Assembly: GCA_020848035.1 (NCBI GenBank)
Contig: JADLAX010000088.1
Location: 1 to 64,000 of the forward strand
Origin: Anaerolineae bacterium
GTDB taxonomy: Bacteria; Chloroflexota; Anaerolineae; Promineifilales; Promineifilaceae
DNA: 64,000 nt
Direction of reading: 5' to 3'
Shown here: piece after piece, positions 8,194 through 16,510 of the stretch
Position numbering within the stretch: position 1 is the stretch's first letter
How the letters are laid out: each line of letters begins with the position of its first letter
Position numbers and translations under genes: made by a program
The notes under the pieces: generated by a model
Told to the model about the DNA's origin: nothing
What the model saw: only the letters and a program-made list of their open reading frames with translations
Database searches by the model: none

Positions 8194-8739
8194 TTACGGC
8201 CGGGCTTCTGTGGTTGCTGTTTCTGTAGGTGGTGCCGCTTCGGTGGCCGTGGCCTCTTCGGTGGCTGTTTCGGTGGGAACGGCCGTTGTCGCGGTTGCGG
8301 TGGGTGTGGCCGTTGGCTCTTCGGTGGCGGTGGCCGTGCTGGTAGCGGTAGCCGCTTCAGTGGCCGTCGCCGTGGCGGTGCTGGTGGCTGTGCCGGTGCC
8401 GGTGGCGGTCGCTGTACCGGTGGCCGTGGCCGTTTCTGTGGGCGTAAACGTCGGCAGCAGGGTAGCTGTGACAAATTGATCGGGCGTAGGTGGCAGGGTG
8501 GCGCGGGGTGTGGGTGTTCCGGCGGTGCTGGTGGGAACGGCCGTTAACGTCCCCGGCTCTAAAATGGGGGTGGCTGTGTTGGATGGCGTCGGCGAGACGA
8601 CCACTGGCAGCGTGGGTGGCAGTTCACTTACCGGGGCATCAGGCGCAATTACCAACAGCACAACACCAGCAATATAGCAGGGAACAGTCAGCAAGATAAT
8701 TCCAATCAGAATTAGATAGGTACGGCGGCGAGAATTCAT
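8194..8739 (-). CDS. Single-pass membrane protein with Thr/Ala/Pro repeat tail
   Basis: 181 residues from ATG 8739: a basic start (MNSRRRTY), one transmembrane helix (about 8-31), a proline-rich linker and then a long tail of degenerate TATATxTATAT repeats with interspersed Glu and Pro. The tail is probably an extracellular, extended or glycosylated stalk. Start: an upstream in-frame TTG (8775) is inside the -35 box of a good promoter, so ATG 8739 is chosen. No known domain is visible. It may share a transcript with the M42 genes 33 bp downstream. Confidence 0.6.
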   Translation of the reverse strand: MNSRRRTYLILIGIILLTVPCYIAGVVLLVIAPDAPVSELPPTLPVVVSPTPSNTATPILEPGTLTAVPTSTAGTPTPRATLPPTPDQFVTATLLPTFTPTETATATGTATATGTGTATSTATATATEAATATSTATATEEPTATPTATATTAVPTETATEEATATEAAPPTETATTEARP

Positions 8740-8746
8740 CAGCGGG

Positions 8747-8775
8747 ATAATAGTTGACAAACGAGCAAAAGACAA
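8747..8775 (-). promoter_or_regulatory. Sigma70-like promoter, leaderless
   Basis: On the minus strand TTGTCT (8775-8770), 17 bp, TATTAT (8752-8747). Only seven nt separate the -10 box from ATG 8739, so the mRNA should start at or next to the start codon. It could drive the repeat protein and the M42 genes. Confidence 0.6.
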
Positions 8776-8826
8776 CCTCTTGGTGTGCCTATGACTATCG
8801 GCTATGGGCTGGTTGAAGGCGGTTGA

Positions 8827-8855
8827 TTGCTATGGCTATAGGCGCATGTTATAAT
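8827..8855 (+). promoter_or_regulatory. Sigma70-like promoter of the sensor kinase
   Basis: TTGCTA (8827-8832), 17 bp, perfect TATAAT (8850-8855). It predicts a leader of about 87 nt before ATG 8949. Confidence 0.65.
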
Positions 8856-8948
8856 CATTCCGCTGTATCGTTATTGTAAAGTAAGCGACGAGAAGTGCTC
8901 CGTTAGCTCAAGAGAGACTCTGGGTCTCAGCGTGAAGAGAATAAACGT

Positions 8949-11900
8949 ATGCCCGTAAATCTGTGGGGTGTAAGTAGGGATTTGTCGCTTAACCTGCCAA
9001 ACCGTGCGGTTGGCTACCTGCTTTTGCTCTTTTGTATCGTCCTTTTTGTTTATCTGGCCCACCGTTTTCGTCCCAACTTGCAGCGATTTTCGCGCCAGCA
9101 ATGGTTGTGGACGGTTGCATTGTCGCTGGCGGGTTTTTTCACCAGCCAACTACTGCCCCTTCATTTGCCATTTGCGTTACCTCCCTCCGCCGAACTGCCA
9201 GACAGTGCGGCCGTTTTGCTGAGCGCCATTCCCCTGCTGCTGGCGGGGGTGGTGTTGGGTCCGGCCGCGACGCTGTGGGTGGGTGCCCTCACCGGGCTGG
9301 GCATCAGTCTGGGGCAGACACACCAGCCATTTGATATTTTTTGGGGCGCGTTTACGGCCGTTAGCCTCGCCTTCCTTCTCCAGCAGCGCTACGTGGGCCA
9401 GCTGTACCACTGGCTGCGCCAGCCCTGGGTTGTTGGGCTGATTGGTGGCCTGCTGCTGACGATCCTGAGCGGCATTGCTACCTTTACCGTCGTGGCCGTC
9501 TCTGGCCTGTCGGCGCTGGACCAGGCGCTGGTGGTGGCGACGGCCAACTTTTTGCCCCGGCTGCTGGAAGGGGTGATTGCGGGCGGTGTGGTGACCTTTA
9601 TTTTGCGCAGCGTGCCGGATTTACGGCCGTCGCAGCCCCTTGTTCCCCCGCCCACCCGGCGCAGTTTGCAGCGCCGCTTGCAGCTAAACTTTTTTGCGTT
9701 TGCCGCCCTGCTCATTTTGCTGTCTATCACCGTGGTGTACAACCTGGCCATTTCCGTTTCTACCCGGTTGGTGGTGAACCAGATGGCGTTTAACGCCACG
9801 GTGGTGGCCGAAGAAATACCCCAGTTTGTCAACCAGCTAGACACGCAGCTGACGCTGATCGAAGCGGACCAGACCGCCCTGTTGAGTAACAACCCAACCG
9901 AAGCCCGCCAGGCGCTGGCCGAACTGTATCAGCGCAACGCCACCACCTACGAGCAGCTGCTGCTGGTAAACGACGCGGGGGAGGTAACGGCCGTTTTCCC
10001 CCAGGGCGACCGCGACAATATTGAACTGTCGGAAGATGAAGCCAGCGCTGTGGCGTCGGCCTTTACCCCGGCGCGCAAAAATGTGGCCCTGGCCAACATG
10101 CCCACCGCCGAGCAGGTGCTCAGTCTGGTGGTGCCGCTGCAAGGTGAGGCTGACGCTACGGCCGTTGTCCTCATCGGGCGGCTGGCCAACTTTAGCCTGG
10201 ATCAACTGCTGGTGGGTCTGCAAGGCACTGTGGGTGGCGGCACTGGCTTTCTGGTGAACGAGCAGGCGCAAATTATGGCCCATCCGCAAGATGCTTTCAT
10301 TCGCACCGCGTGGCCTGGCCCAGAAGATGATCTGCGCCGCCTCTGGCTGACCCGCACGGAAACGGGCACGGCTTATCGCGGCTGGGTGCAGGGCAGCAGC
10401 ACACGCGAACTGATTTACGCCGAAACGTTGAGTGAACCTGCCTGGACGGTGGTAACGGCCGTTCCCTACGAAATTGTGCTGGGTCAGGCGCTGCGCATCG
10501 GCTGGCCGCTGCTGCTGGTGTTGATCCTGGGCACCGCCCTCTTCTACACCAACGTCGCCCTGCTGGGCCGCGACATCACCCAGCCGATCAACAAAATTGT
10601 GGCCGCCAGCAAAACGATGGCCGCCGGGGGCAGCTGGGCCGCCACCGAATTGGAGCAGCGCGAAGATGAAATTGGCGAGCTGAACCAGGCGTTTATCCAG
10701 ATGCAGCGAGCCACCCGCAAACAGCTCAACGATTTGTCTTTGCTGCTAGGCACCAGCCACGACGTTTCCACCAGCATCGACCTCAACCAGGGCATTCCGG
10801 CCATTTTGCGCGGCGCGCTGCGCGGTACCGGGGCGGCCGGGGCGCGGGCCGTGGTGCTGAACCCCAGCGGCGGCAATCCGCTCTCCTTTGGTGAAGGCCC
10901 GGCGGCCGAGTCGATGAAGGCGCTGGACCGGCCCATCATGACCCGGCTGCGCCACTTGCAGGAGCTGATGTTGGCCACACCCAACCAGATTCGCGCCGCG
11001 CTGGAGCTGGACCGCGACGACGAGCCGCCGGTGCCCGCGCTGGTGGCCATTCCGTTGTACTCGCATGACCGCTTCCAGGGCATACTCTGGTTGGGTTACC
11101 GCCAGGCGCACAGCTACGATATTTCTGAGCGCAATTTGTTGGTGACGTTGGCCAGCCAGACGGCCGTACTCGTCGAAAATGCGCGCCTCTTTGCCACCGC
11201 CGAAGGCGGCCGTCGCCGCCTGGCCGCCGTGCTGGCCAGCACCACCGACGCCGTGCTTGTTACCGACCAGACCGAGCGAATTTTGCTCATCAACCGCGCC
11301 GCCGAGCGCATCTTTAACCTGAATGCCAGCAAGGTGACGGGCCGCCCCGTAGCCAAAGTGATCGAGTCGCAAGAGCTGGTAAAGGCGCTCACCGGGCAGG
11401 AAGAGCACACGCGCAATCTGGAAGTGCCCATGCCCGACGGCGCCACCTACTACGCCAGCGCCTCTACCATCATCAGCAACGAGGGTCAGGTATTCGGCCG
11501 TGTGGCCGTGTTGCGCGACATCACCCATCTCAAAGAGATTGACGAGATGAAGTCTGAATTTGTGGCCACCGTCTCGCACGATTTGCGCAGCCCGCTCACC
11601 TACATGCGCGGCTACGCCACCATGGTGCCGATGGTTGATGAACTCAGCCCCAAGCAGCACGAATATTTGGATAAAATCCTGACGGGCATCGACCAGATGT
11701 CCCAGCTGGTGGACGATTTGCTCGATTTGGGCCGCATCGAGGCGGGGGTGGACCTGGCCCAGGAGCGCATCGAGGTGAAGCCGCTGTTGGAAAGCATTGC
11801 TGAGGAGTATTGGCAGCATGCCCATCTGGCGGGCATTAAGCTGCATGTGGATGTGCCCGACGATGTCTCCACCGTGACCGGTGATGGCTCCCTCATTCGC

Positions 11901-12278
11901 CAGGCGCTGACCAACCTGCTGGGCAACGGTATCAAATACGCCCCCAACAGCGGCCCGATGTGGCTGCGCGCCGAGCAGAAAAATGGCGAGCTAGTCTTGA
12001 GCGTGCAGGACAACGGCCCGGGCATTCCCAAGCAGGACCAGATTCGCCTGTTTGAGAAGTTCTACCGGGTGAAGCAGCGCGGCACGGAAAAGATCAAGGG
12101 GTCGGGGCTGGGACTGGCCATCGTACGCTCCATTGCCGAGCGGCACGGCGGGCGCGCCTGGTGCATCAGCCAGCAGGGCGAAGGCTGCACCTTCTCTCTG
12201 TCGCTGCCGGTGCACAGCAGCAATGGCTACCGGCCCGCGCCGAGCCAGCGTTTTGCGGATGAAGGGGAGAGTGGGTAG
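8949..12278 (+). CDS. Membrane sensor histidine kinase (MASE-like/Cache-HAMP-GAF-PAS-HisKA-HATPase)
   Basis: 1109 residues. Residues 1-220 hold about seven hydrophobic segments, resembling an integral membrane sensor. A further helix (about 240-265) and one at about 515-535 bracket an extracytoplasmic Cache-like region. HAMP follows (about 540-590, DITQPINKIVAAS), then a GAF domain (about 600-770), a PAS domain (about 780-885, ending VLRDITHLKEID) and the kinase core with the H-box VATVSHDLRSPLTYMRGYA (His877), N-box LLGNGIKYAP, DNGPGIP and GSGLGLAIV. It should autophosphorylate on His877; no receiver gene is adjacent. No strong Shine-Dalgarno precedes the start. The double sensor (multi-helix plus Cache) is notable. 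Confidence 0.88.
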   Translation: MPVNLWGVSRDLSLNLPNRAVGYLLLLFCIVLFVYLAHRFRPNLQRFSRQQWLWTVALSLAGFFTSQLLPLHLPFALPPSAELPDSAAVLLSAIPLLLAGVVLGPAATLWVGALTGLGISLGQTHQPFDIFWGAFTAVSLAFLLQQRYVGQLYHWLRQPWVVGLIGGLLLTILSGIATFTVVAVSGLSALDQALVVATANFLPRLLEGVIAGGVVTFILRSVPDLRPSQPLVPPPTRRSLQRRLQLNFFAFAALLILLSITVVYNLAISVSTRLVVNQMAFNATVVAEEIPQFVNQLDTQLTLIEADQTALLSNNPTEARQALAELYQRNATTYEQLLLVNDAGEVTAVFPQGDRDNIELSEDEASAVASAFTPARKNVALANMPTAEQVLSLVVPLQGEADATAVVLIGRLANFSLDQLLVGLQGTVGGGTGFLVNEQAQIMAHPQDAFIRTAWPGPEDDLRRLWLTRTETGTAYRGWVQGSSTRELIYAETLSEPAWTVVTAVPYEIVLGQALRIGWPLLLVLILGTALFYTNVALLGRDITQPINKIVAASKTMAAGGSWAATELEQREDEIGELNQAFIQMQRATRKQLNDLSLLLGTSHDVSTSIDLNQGIPAILRGALRGTGAAGARAVVLNPSGGNPLSFGEGPAAESMKALDRPIMTRLRHLQELMLATPNQIRAALELDRDDEPPVPALVAIPLYSHDRFQGILWLGYRQAHSYDISERNLLVTLASQTAVLVENARLFATAEGGRRRLAAVLASTTDAVLVTDQTERILLINRAAERIFNLNASKVTGRPVAKVIESQELVKALTGQEEHTRNLEVPMPDGATYYASASTIISNEGQVFGRVAVLRDITHLKEIDEMKSEFVATVSHDLRSPLTYMRGYATMVPMVDELSPKQHEYLDKILTGIDQMSQLVDDLLDLGRIEAGVDLAQERIEVKPLLESIAEEYWQHAHLAGIKLHVDVPDDVSTVTGDGSLIRQALTNLLGNGIKYAPNSGPMWLRAEQKNGELVLSVQDNGPGIPKQDQIRLFEKFYRVKQRGTEKIKGSGLGLAIVRSIAERHGGRAWCISQQGEGCTFSLSLPVHSSNGYRPAPSQRFADEGESG

Positions 12279-12323
12279 GCGGGGGAACGGTAATCCGTAA
12301 ACGGAAAGCGGTGAACGAGCGTG

Positions 12324-12366
12324 AAAACGTGAAACGTGAGGAGTGCCTCTTCACGTTTCACGTTTT
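12324..12366. repeat. Intergenic hairpin, family CGTGAAACGTGA (copy 2)
   Basis: AAAACGTGAAACGTGA (12324-12339) pairs perfectly with 12351-12366. It lies between the convergent kinase and methyltransferase genes and could terminate both. Confidence 0.75.
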
Positions 12367-12371
12367 TCGTT

Positions 12372-13163
12372 TCACTGTTTTTGGGCAACGATGGCGAAAC
12401 CGCCAGCCACGTAGCGGGTTTCGTGGCCCCAGCTGCCGGGTGCCTCTTGGGTGAAGGATTGCTGGTAATGAGGGGCTTCCACCACACGCCGGATGGCAAA
12501 CCCATTTTCGATCAGGCCGTTGAAGATGTCATCCAGGCGGTGGCGGAACTCGATGCCGCCGTCGGCGCGGTGCTGGATCGTTTCGGCATACGGGACGGCA
12601 ATTTCATAGGCCGAACCGTTCCAGGCCAGGCGGTGTACCGCCGGTTGGCTGTGCTTGACGCGGTACAAACCGCCGGGGCGCAGCACGTTGGCCACTTCGC
12701 CGTACACCTGCCGCAAATCGGGGATGTAGGCCAGCGAATCGGCATGGAAAACCAGGTCAAACGCCTGCCGGGGCAGGGCGGACAAATCGCGCATGTCGGC
12801 CTGGATGGTGGTGATGGGGTAGCCGTAGTGGAATGCGGCCGTTTCATCCCCATCCAACTGGCCACGGGTTAAATCTGCTACCGTCACATTTGCACCGAGG
12901 AGACCAAAAACGGCCGTTTGTTGCCCTCCTCCCGCTGCCAAACACAACACATCCTTACCTGCCACCTTTTGCAGCAGATCGGTGGGAAACAGTTCGTACA
13001 GCGGCACCGGCGTGGAAACTGGCTCGCCCGCCGCCAGATGCCGCAATGTGGCGCGGTCCAAATTGAGCCACGGCTGCGTATAGCCGCCGCCCTTTAGCAC
13101 TTCGCTTTCCCAAAGACGCTGGTTGGCAGCCGCAATTTCATCTAAAGGTTTCATCATTTTCAT
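12372..13163 (-). CDS. Class I SAM-dependent methyltransferase
   Basis: 263 residues. The SAM-binding motif I is [20 protein letters not shown] followed by the acidic end of strand 2 ([10 protein letters not shown]); motif III is [13 protein letters not shown] and LRPGGLYRV closes the fold. This is a Methyltransf_11/25 type small-molecule methyltransferase; the substrate is unknown. Its ATG overlaps the TGA of the PemK-like toxin gene (ATGA), so translation is probably coupled and it belongs to the toxin-antitoxin transcript, which is unusual. Confidence 0.8.
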   Translation of the reverse strand: MKMMKPLDEIAAANQRLWESEVLKGGGYTQPWLNLDRATLRHLAAGEPVSTPVPLYELFPTDLLQKVAGKDVLCLAAGGGQQTAVFGLLGANVTVADLTRGQLDGDETAAFHYGYPITTIQADMRDLSALPRQAFDLVFHADSLAYIPDLRQVYGEVANVLRPGGLYRVKHSQPAVHRLAWNGSAYEIAVPYAETIQHRADGGIEFRHRLDDIFNGLIENGFAIRRVVEAPHYQQSFTQEAPGSWGHETRYVAGGFAIVAQKQ

Positions 13164-13495
13164 GAGATCGGATTCAGTAATCCCAAATGGACTTGAACGA
13201 CACGCTCTACTTTTTGCATGTCTTCATGGCTTAGTTTGCCTGCTTTATTAATCAATCGCTGCTTGCTTACTGTTGTCAGCTGGTCAGCCATTGCTTTGCT
13301 TATTTGGGAATCGAAGGCTACGACTGCTTCACTGGGATAAACGCGACCGGTATTACTTGTCAGGGGCACGACCTGTACCCGGTTTAGAAATTTATTAGCG
13401 GCATCGTTGCTAATGATGATGGCGGGTCTTGTTTTTTGTGTTTCTCCCCCAACGGATGGATCAAAATTGACCCACCAAACTTCACCACGGTTCAT
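13160..13495 (-). CDS. PemK/MazF family toxin (mRNA endoribonuclease)
   Basis: 111 residues, the family's normal length. [27 protein letters not shown] and VQVVPLTSN are the conserved MazF/PemK strands; the Arg of TRPAIII and the Thr of PLTS are active-site positions. It should cleave mRNA at short sequence motifs when not bound by its antitoxin. It overlaps the antitoxin gene by 14 nt upstream and the methyltransferase by four nt downstream, as expected for one coupled operon. Confidence 0.9.
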   Translation of the reverse strand: MNRGEVWWVNFDPSVGGETQKTRPAIIISNDAANKFLNRVQVVPLTSNTGRVYPSEAVVAFDSQISKAMADQLTTVSKQRLINKAGKLSHEDMQKVERVVQVHLGLLNPIS

Positions 13496-13712
13496 CAGAC
13501 AGGTCCCCCAGCGTTGCTTCTGCCCAGTCTAGTGCTTCGGCTTCCCTTGCTTCATCTTGGGCCATCTGTTCATAGGCAGCTTCGAGCTCTGTATTGACAA
13601 CATACGGCCGTACCAAATCCTCGATAAAGCGGCTGATACGACGAGGGCCAATGACTTCGTAAAGCCCTTCATAAACTTGCTCATCAATGCTAATCGTCAA
13701 CTTTTTTTGCAT
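13482..13712 (-). CDS. Ribbon-helix-helix antitoxin
   Basis: 76 residues. The N terminus [32 protein letters not shown] has the strand-helix-helix pattern of CopG/MetJ-like DNA-binding proteins, and the acidic, disordered C terminus ([18 protein letters not shown]) is the typical toxin-binding tail. It should neutralise the PemK-like protein and repress the operon through the palindrome at 13736-13752. GGAG lies about eight nt before ATG 13712. Confidence 0.82.
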   Translation of the reverse strand: MQKKLTISIDEQVYEGLYEVIGPRRISRFIEDLVRPYVVNTELEAAYEQMAQDEAREAEALDWAEATLGDLSDEPW

Positions 13713-13735
13713 GATTTAACTCCAAAAAAGTTCAG

Positions 13736-13781
13736 TACGTACAATGTACGTATAATAGCACTCTGGTTTTGTGGATGTCAA
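13736..13781 (-). promoter_or_regulatory. Toxin-antitoxin promoter with palindromic operator
   Basis: On the minus strand: TTGACA (13781-13776), 18 bp, TATTAT (13757-13752). Immediately after and overlapping the -10 end is a perfect inverted repeat TACGTAC-n3-GTACGTA (13736-13752), covering the predicted start site. This is the expected place for autorepression by the RHH antitoxin or its toxin complex. Confidence 0.7.
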
Positions 13782-14714
13782 TTAACTGACCAATTGAGCA
13801 AGCTTGTCCAAAATGGCTTCGAGTTCGCCGGGGAGTTCGGCATGGAGGGTGAGTTCCTCGTTGTCAGACGGCCGTTTCACCGTCAGTACCGAGGCATGCA
13901 AAAAGTGGCGGCCCAGGGGAATGGTGGGTTTGCGACGGCCGTAGACTTTGTCGCCCACAATGGGGAAGCCGATGTAGGCCAGGTGCACGCGAATCTGGTG
14001 GGTGCGCCCGGTGAACAGCTCGCAGCGCAGCAGCGTGTAATCGTCGTAGCCGGTGATGGTGGCGTACTGCGTCTGCGCCGGGCGGCTGCGCGCCGACGCG
14101 CCAAACGGAATCACCGCCATCTTTTTGCGCTGGCGCGGATCGCGGCCAATCGGCGCTTCAATCATCGCCGTGGGCGGCTGGACCTGCCCATCAACCAGCG
14201 CCAGGTACTGCTTACCCACCGTGCGATCCTTAAACTGGGCCTGCAAATGGCGCAGCGCCCGCTCGTTTTTGGCAATCACAATCAGGCCCGATGTTTCCTT
14301 ATCCAGCCGGTGTACGATGCCGGGCCGTTTCTCGCCGCCGATGCCGGGCAGGTCCGGGCAGTGGGCCAGGATGGCGTTGACCAGCGTGCCGCTGGCGTGC
14401 CCGACGGCGGGATGCACCACCATGCCCGCCGGTTTGTTGATCACCAGCATGTCGTCGTCTTCGTAGCGGATGTCCAGCGGGATAGCTTCCGGCACCAGCT
14501 CGGTTTCTTCCGGCTCGGGCAGGGTGATGGTGACTTCTTCGCCGCCGTCCAGCCGCAGATTGGCTTTGGCGGTACGGCCGTTTACCAAAATCTGCCCTTC
14601 CTTCAACAATCGTTGAATTTGGGTGCGCGACAGCGCGGGCAGCTGCTCGGTGAGCACTTTATCCAGCCGTTCGCCCGGCACATCGAGCCGCAAGGTTTGT
14701 TGGGTGCTACTCAT
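13782..14714 (-). CDS. rluD: 23S rRNA pseudouridine synthase, RluD family
   Basis: 310 residues. An S4 RNA-binding domain (about 10-75, RLDKVLTEQLPALSRTQIQR) precedes the PseudoU_synth_2 catalytic domain with HRLDKETSGLIVIAKN; Asp138 is the catalytic residue. GRTHQIRVHLAYIGFPIVGD and FLHA complete the RluD/RluC signature. It should convert uridines in 23S rRNA. It overlaps lspA upstream by eight nt, the common lspA-rluD operon of many bacteria. RluD rather than RluC is inferred from the lspA context. Confidence 0.88.
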   Translation of the reverse strand: MSSTQQTLRLDVPGERLDKVLTEQLPALSRTQIQRLLKEGQILVNGRTAKANLRLDGGEEVTITLPEPEETELVPEAIPLDIRYEDDDMLVINKPAGMVVHPAVGHASGTLVNAILAHCPDLPGIGGEKRPGIVHRLDKETSGLIVIAKNERALRHLQAQFKDRTVGKQYLALVDGQVQPPTAMIEAPIGRDPRQRKKMAVIPFGASARSRPAQTQYATITGYDDYTLLRCELFTGRTHQIRVHLAYIGFPIVGDKVYGRRKPTIPLGRHFLHASVLTVKRPSDNEELTLHAELPGELEAILDKLAQLVS

Positions 14715-15375
14715 GGGTAGGCTCCAGTGGGGCGGAAACGGCCGTTTCCCCTGACGGCTCTTCTGCTGGTTCCTCGCGCACAGGCTCTGCCAGAGGAGGT
14801 TCCTCTGCTTTGGCCGCTTGTTGCTGCGCTTTCAGTTCACGCGATTCCAGCAGCACCAGGACGCCCAGAATGATCGCCCCGCTTACGATAGACAGGTCGG
14901 CCAGGTTAAAAATGTACCACGGCCCGATGTCAATAAAGTCGGTGACGTGGCCGATGCGGAAGCGGTCGATCATGTTGCCCAACGCGCCGCCCATCTGCAA
15001 GCCCAGCGCCAATCGCAGCAGCCGCTGGTTGCTGGGCAGCACAAAGTTGTAATAAACGATGCCCAGGCTGACGAGAATGGCCACGTAGCGGAAAATAGTG
15101 CCGCCGCCGGAAAAGAGACCAAAGGTGGCCCCGGTGTTGTAGATGTGGAAGATGCGAAAGACCGATTCCAGGCTGGGAATCGGCGCGTACACTTCAAACA
15201 GGTCCAGGTTGCTCTCTACCAGGAACTTCGTGTATTGATCAAGGCCAATGGAAACGATGGCCACCACAAACAGAATCAGCTGTTCGGACCGGGTAGCGCG
15301 GGTATGATGGGGCTGTTTGGGATGAGAAACGGCCGTTTCAATTTCGGCCGTGGGGATCAGGTCGGGTTCATTCAT
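14707..15375 (-). CDS. lspA: Lipoprotein signal peptidase (signal peptidase II)
   Basis: 222 residues, longer than the usual 160 because of an N-terminal extension of about 30 residues and a Pro/Glu-rich C-terminal tail. Conserved segments: FHIYNTGATFGLFSG, GGALGNMIDRFRIGHVTDFIDI and FNLADLSI. Catalytic aspartates are Asp137 (GNMIDR) and Asp160 (FNLAD). It cleaves prolipoproteins at the lipobox Cys in the membrane; several lipoproteins in this window (FAS1, oxidase subunits, peptide-binding protein) would be substrates. A -10 like TAAAAT ends six nt before ATG 15375, again suggesting a leaderless start. Confidence 0.92.
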   Translation of the reverse strand: MNEPDLIPTAEIETAVSHPKQPHHTRATRSEQLILFVVAIVSIGLDQYTKFLVESNLDLFEVYAPIPSLESVFRIFHIYNTGATFGLFSGGGTIFRYVAILVSLGIVYYNFVLPSNQRLLRLALGLQMGGALGNMIDRFRIGHVTDFIDIGPWYIFNLADLSIVSGAIILGVLVLLESRELKAQQQAAKAEEPPLAEPVREEPAEEPSGETAVSAPLEPTHE

Positions 15376-15398
15376 AGGTGCATTTTACCAACCGCCCC

Positions 15399-16130
15399 TC
15401 AAGTTTGCGAGTTGAGATCGGCCGGTGGTGCGGTCTGGTGGGGTGTGTTTAGGGATTTCTCAGCAATAAAAACGGTGGCTACGCTGCGCGGCAGGTGAAT
15501 GTGTTCGATGCGCAGCTGGAAACCGGCGGCTACAAAGCGCTGGCGAAACGGCTCCCACAAGTCGGGGTGGGGCCAGTTGGCCGCGTCGTCGACGCTAAAC
15601 GCGCCGTCGCGCTGCCCGGTGATGCGGAACAGCCAGTCGATCAGCCGGTGCAGGCCGCTGCGCCCGGTGAGGTGTCCTTCGGGAACGACGATGAGACGGC
15701 CGTTGGCCACCAGCACGCGTTGTACCGCCGCCAGCGTGTGCGGATCGACGATGTACTCGGTGGGGAAGGTGGCCAGGACGGTGTTGAAAACGGCCGTTGG
15801 CAGCGGCAGCGCCTGCGTCTGGGCGCGAATAAGGTTGGCGGGGAACCCTTGTTTATGCAGCCTGCGCCGCGCCTGCCGCCCCATAAACGGCGACAAATCT
15901 ACCCCAAAAACGGTATGCCCATCTCGCTGCAAATCGGCCAGCATATGCCCCGGACCGTGGCCCAGCTCCAGCACCAGCGGCCCCTGCACAAACGGCCGTG
16001 CCGCCTGCTGCCAGCGCCGCCACTCGCCCAACGACACCACCCAACTGACCAGGTCATAGGTCCAGGCCAGCTCGTAATACAGCAGCCGAAAGCCAAACCG
16101 CAGCACGCCAATCCACAATTTTCTAATCAT
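15399..16130 (-). CDS. Class I SAM-dependent methyltransferase
   Basis: 243 residues. A short N-terminal amphipathic/hydrophobic stretch (KLWIGVLRFGFRLLYYELAW) precedes motif I LVLELGHGPGHML, acidic VFGVDLSPFM, and the post-motif LPLPTAVFNTVLATFPTEYI with LVANGRLIVVPEGH. It fits the ubiE/menG-like Methyltransf_11 group with an unknown substrate, possibly a lipid because of the N-terminal segment. ATG 16130 is preferred over the preceding TTG at 16133. It lies 24 bp upstream of lspA and may be in the same transcript. Confidence 0.75.
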   Translation of the reverse strand: MIRKLWIGVLRFGFRLLYYELAWTYDLVSWVVSLGEWRRWQQAARPFVQGPLVLELGHGPGHMLADLQRDGHTVFGVDLSPFMGRQARRRLHKQGFPANLIRAQTQALPLPTAVFNTVLATFPTEYIVDPHTLAAVQRVLVANGRLIVVPEGHLTGRSGLHRLIDWLFRITGQRDGAFSVDDAANWPHPDLWEPFRQRFVAAGFQLRIEHIHLPRSVATVFIAEKSLNTPHQTAPPADLNSQT

Positions 16131-16212
16131 CAAAACCTATAGCTTAGAGACAGTAACCGTTTCGTTGTCATCCCGCACGAGGGCGCTTCGCGCCCGTGCG
16201 GGGAGGAAAGTT

Positions 16213-16263
16213 GGGTTTTTTCACTTTGGGGGGTCATTTTGACCCCCCAAAGTGAAAAAACCC
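16213..16263. repeat. Very long perfect hairpin (24-bp arms)
   Basis: Positions 16213-16236 are exactly complementary to 16240-16263 with a 3-nt loop; the stem contains a six-T and a six-G run. It lies in the divergent region between a methyltransferase (-) and pfkA (+), not at a gene end. Two further hairpins flank it: GCACGAGGGCGC/GCGCCCGTGC (about 16173-16199) and GGCCGCGCC/GGCGCGGCC (about 16272-16306). Confidence 0.85.
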
Positions 16264-16340
16264 CCGATCTTTGGCCGCGCCAGGCGCGAAGCGCCGAGGC
16301 GCGGCCCATACTCCAGCGAGAACTGTGCGCTTTCCAGAGA

Positions 16341-16388
16341 CAGAGACGTTGCATTGGCCGTAGAGACGTTGCATTGCAACGTCTCTAC
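16341..16388. repeat. Hairpin family TAGAGACGTTGCA (copy 1)
   Basis: A direct copy AGAGACGTTGCATTG (about 16342-16356) precedes a perfect 13-bp hairpin (16360-16372 and 16376-16388). The same hairpin with an extra half copy occurs at 29582-29628. Confidence 0.8.
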
Positions 16389-16510
16389 TTATCAAAATTC
16401 GTGCCATTCGCCTATTCGTCCCATTCGTGATTTTTCCCGCCGGGTGCCGGATGCGGCGACCGATTGTATACTTGAATGGTTCATTGACGAAACCAGGAAA
16501 GGATTGGTTC

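Noticed and set aside
8194-8500. Short tandem repeats resembling a CRISPR array
   Set aside because: Units are of codon length with a coding frame (TATATxT), no spacers and no cas genes.
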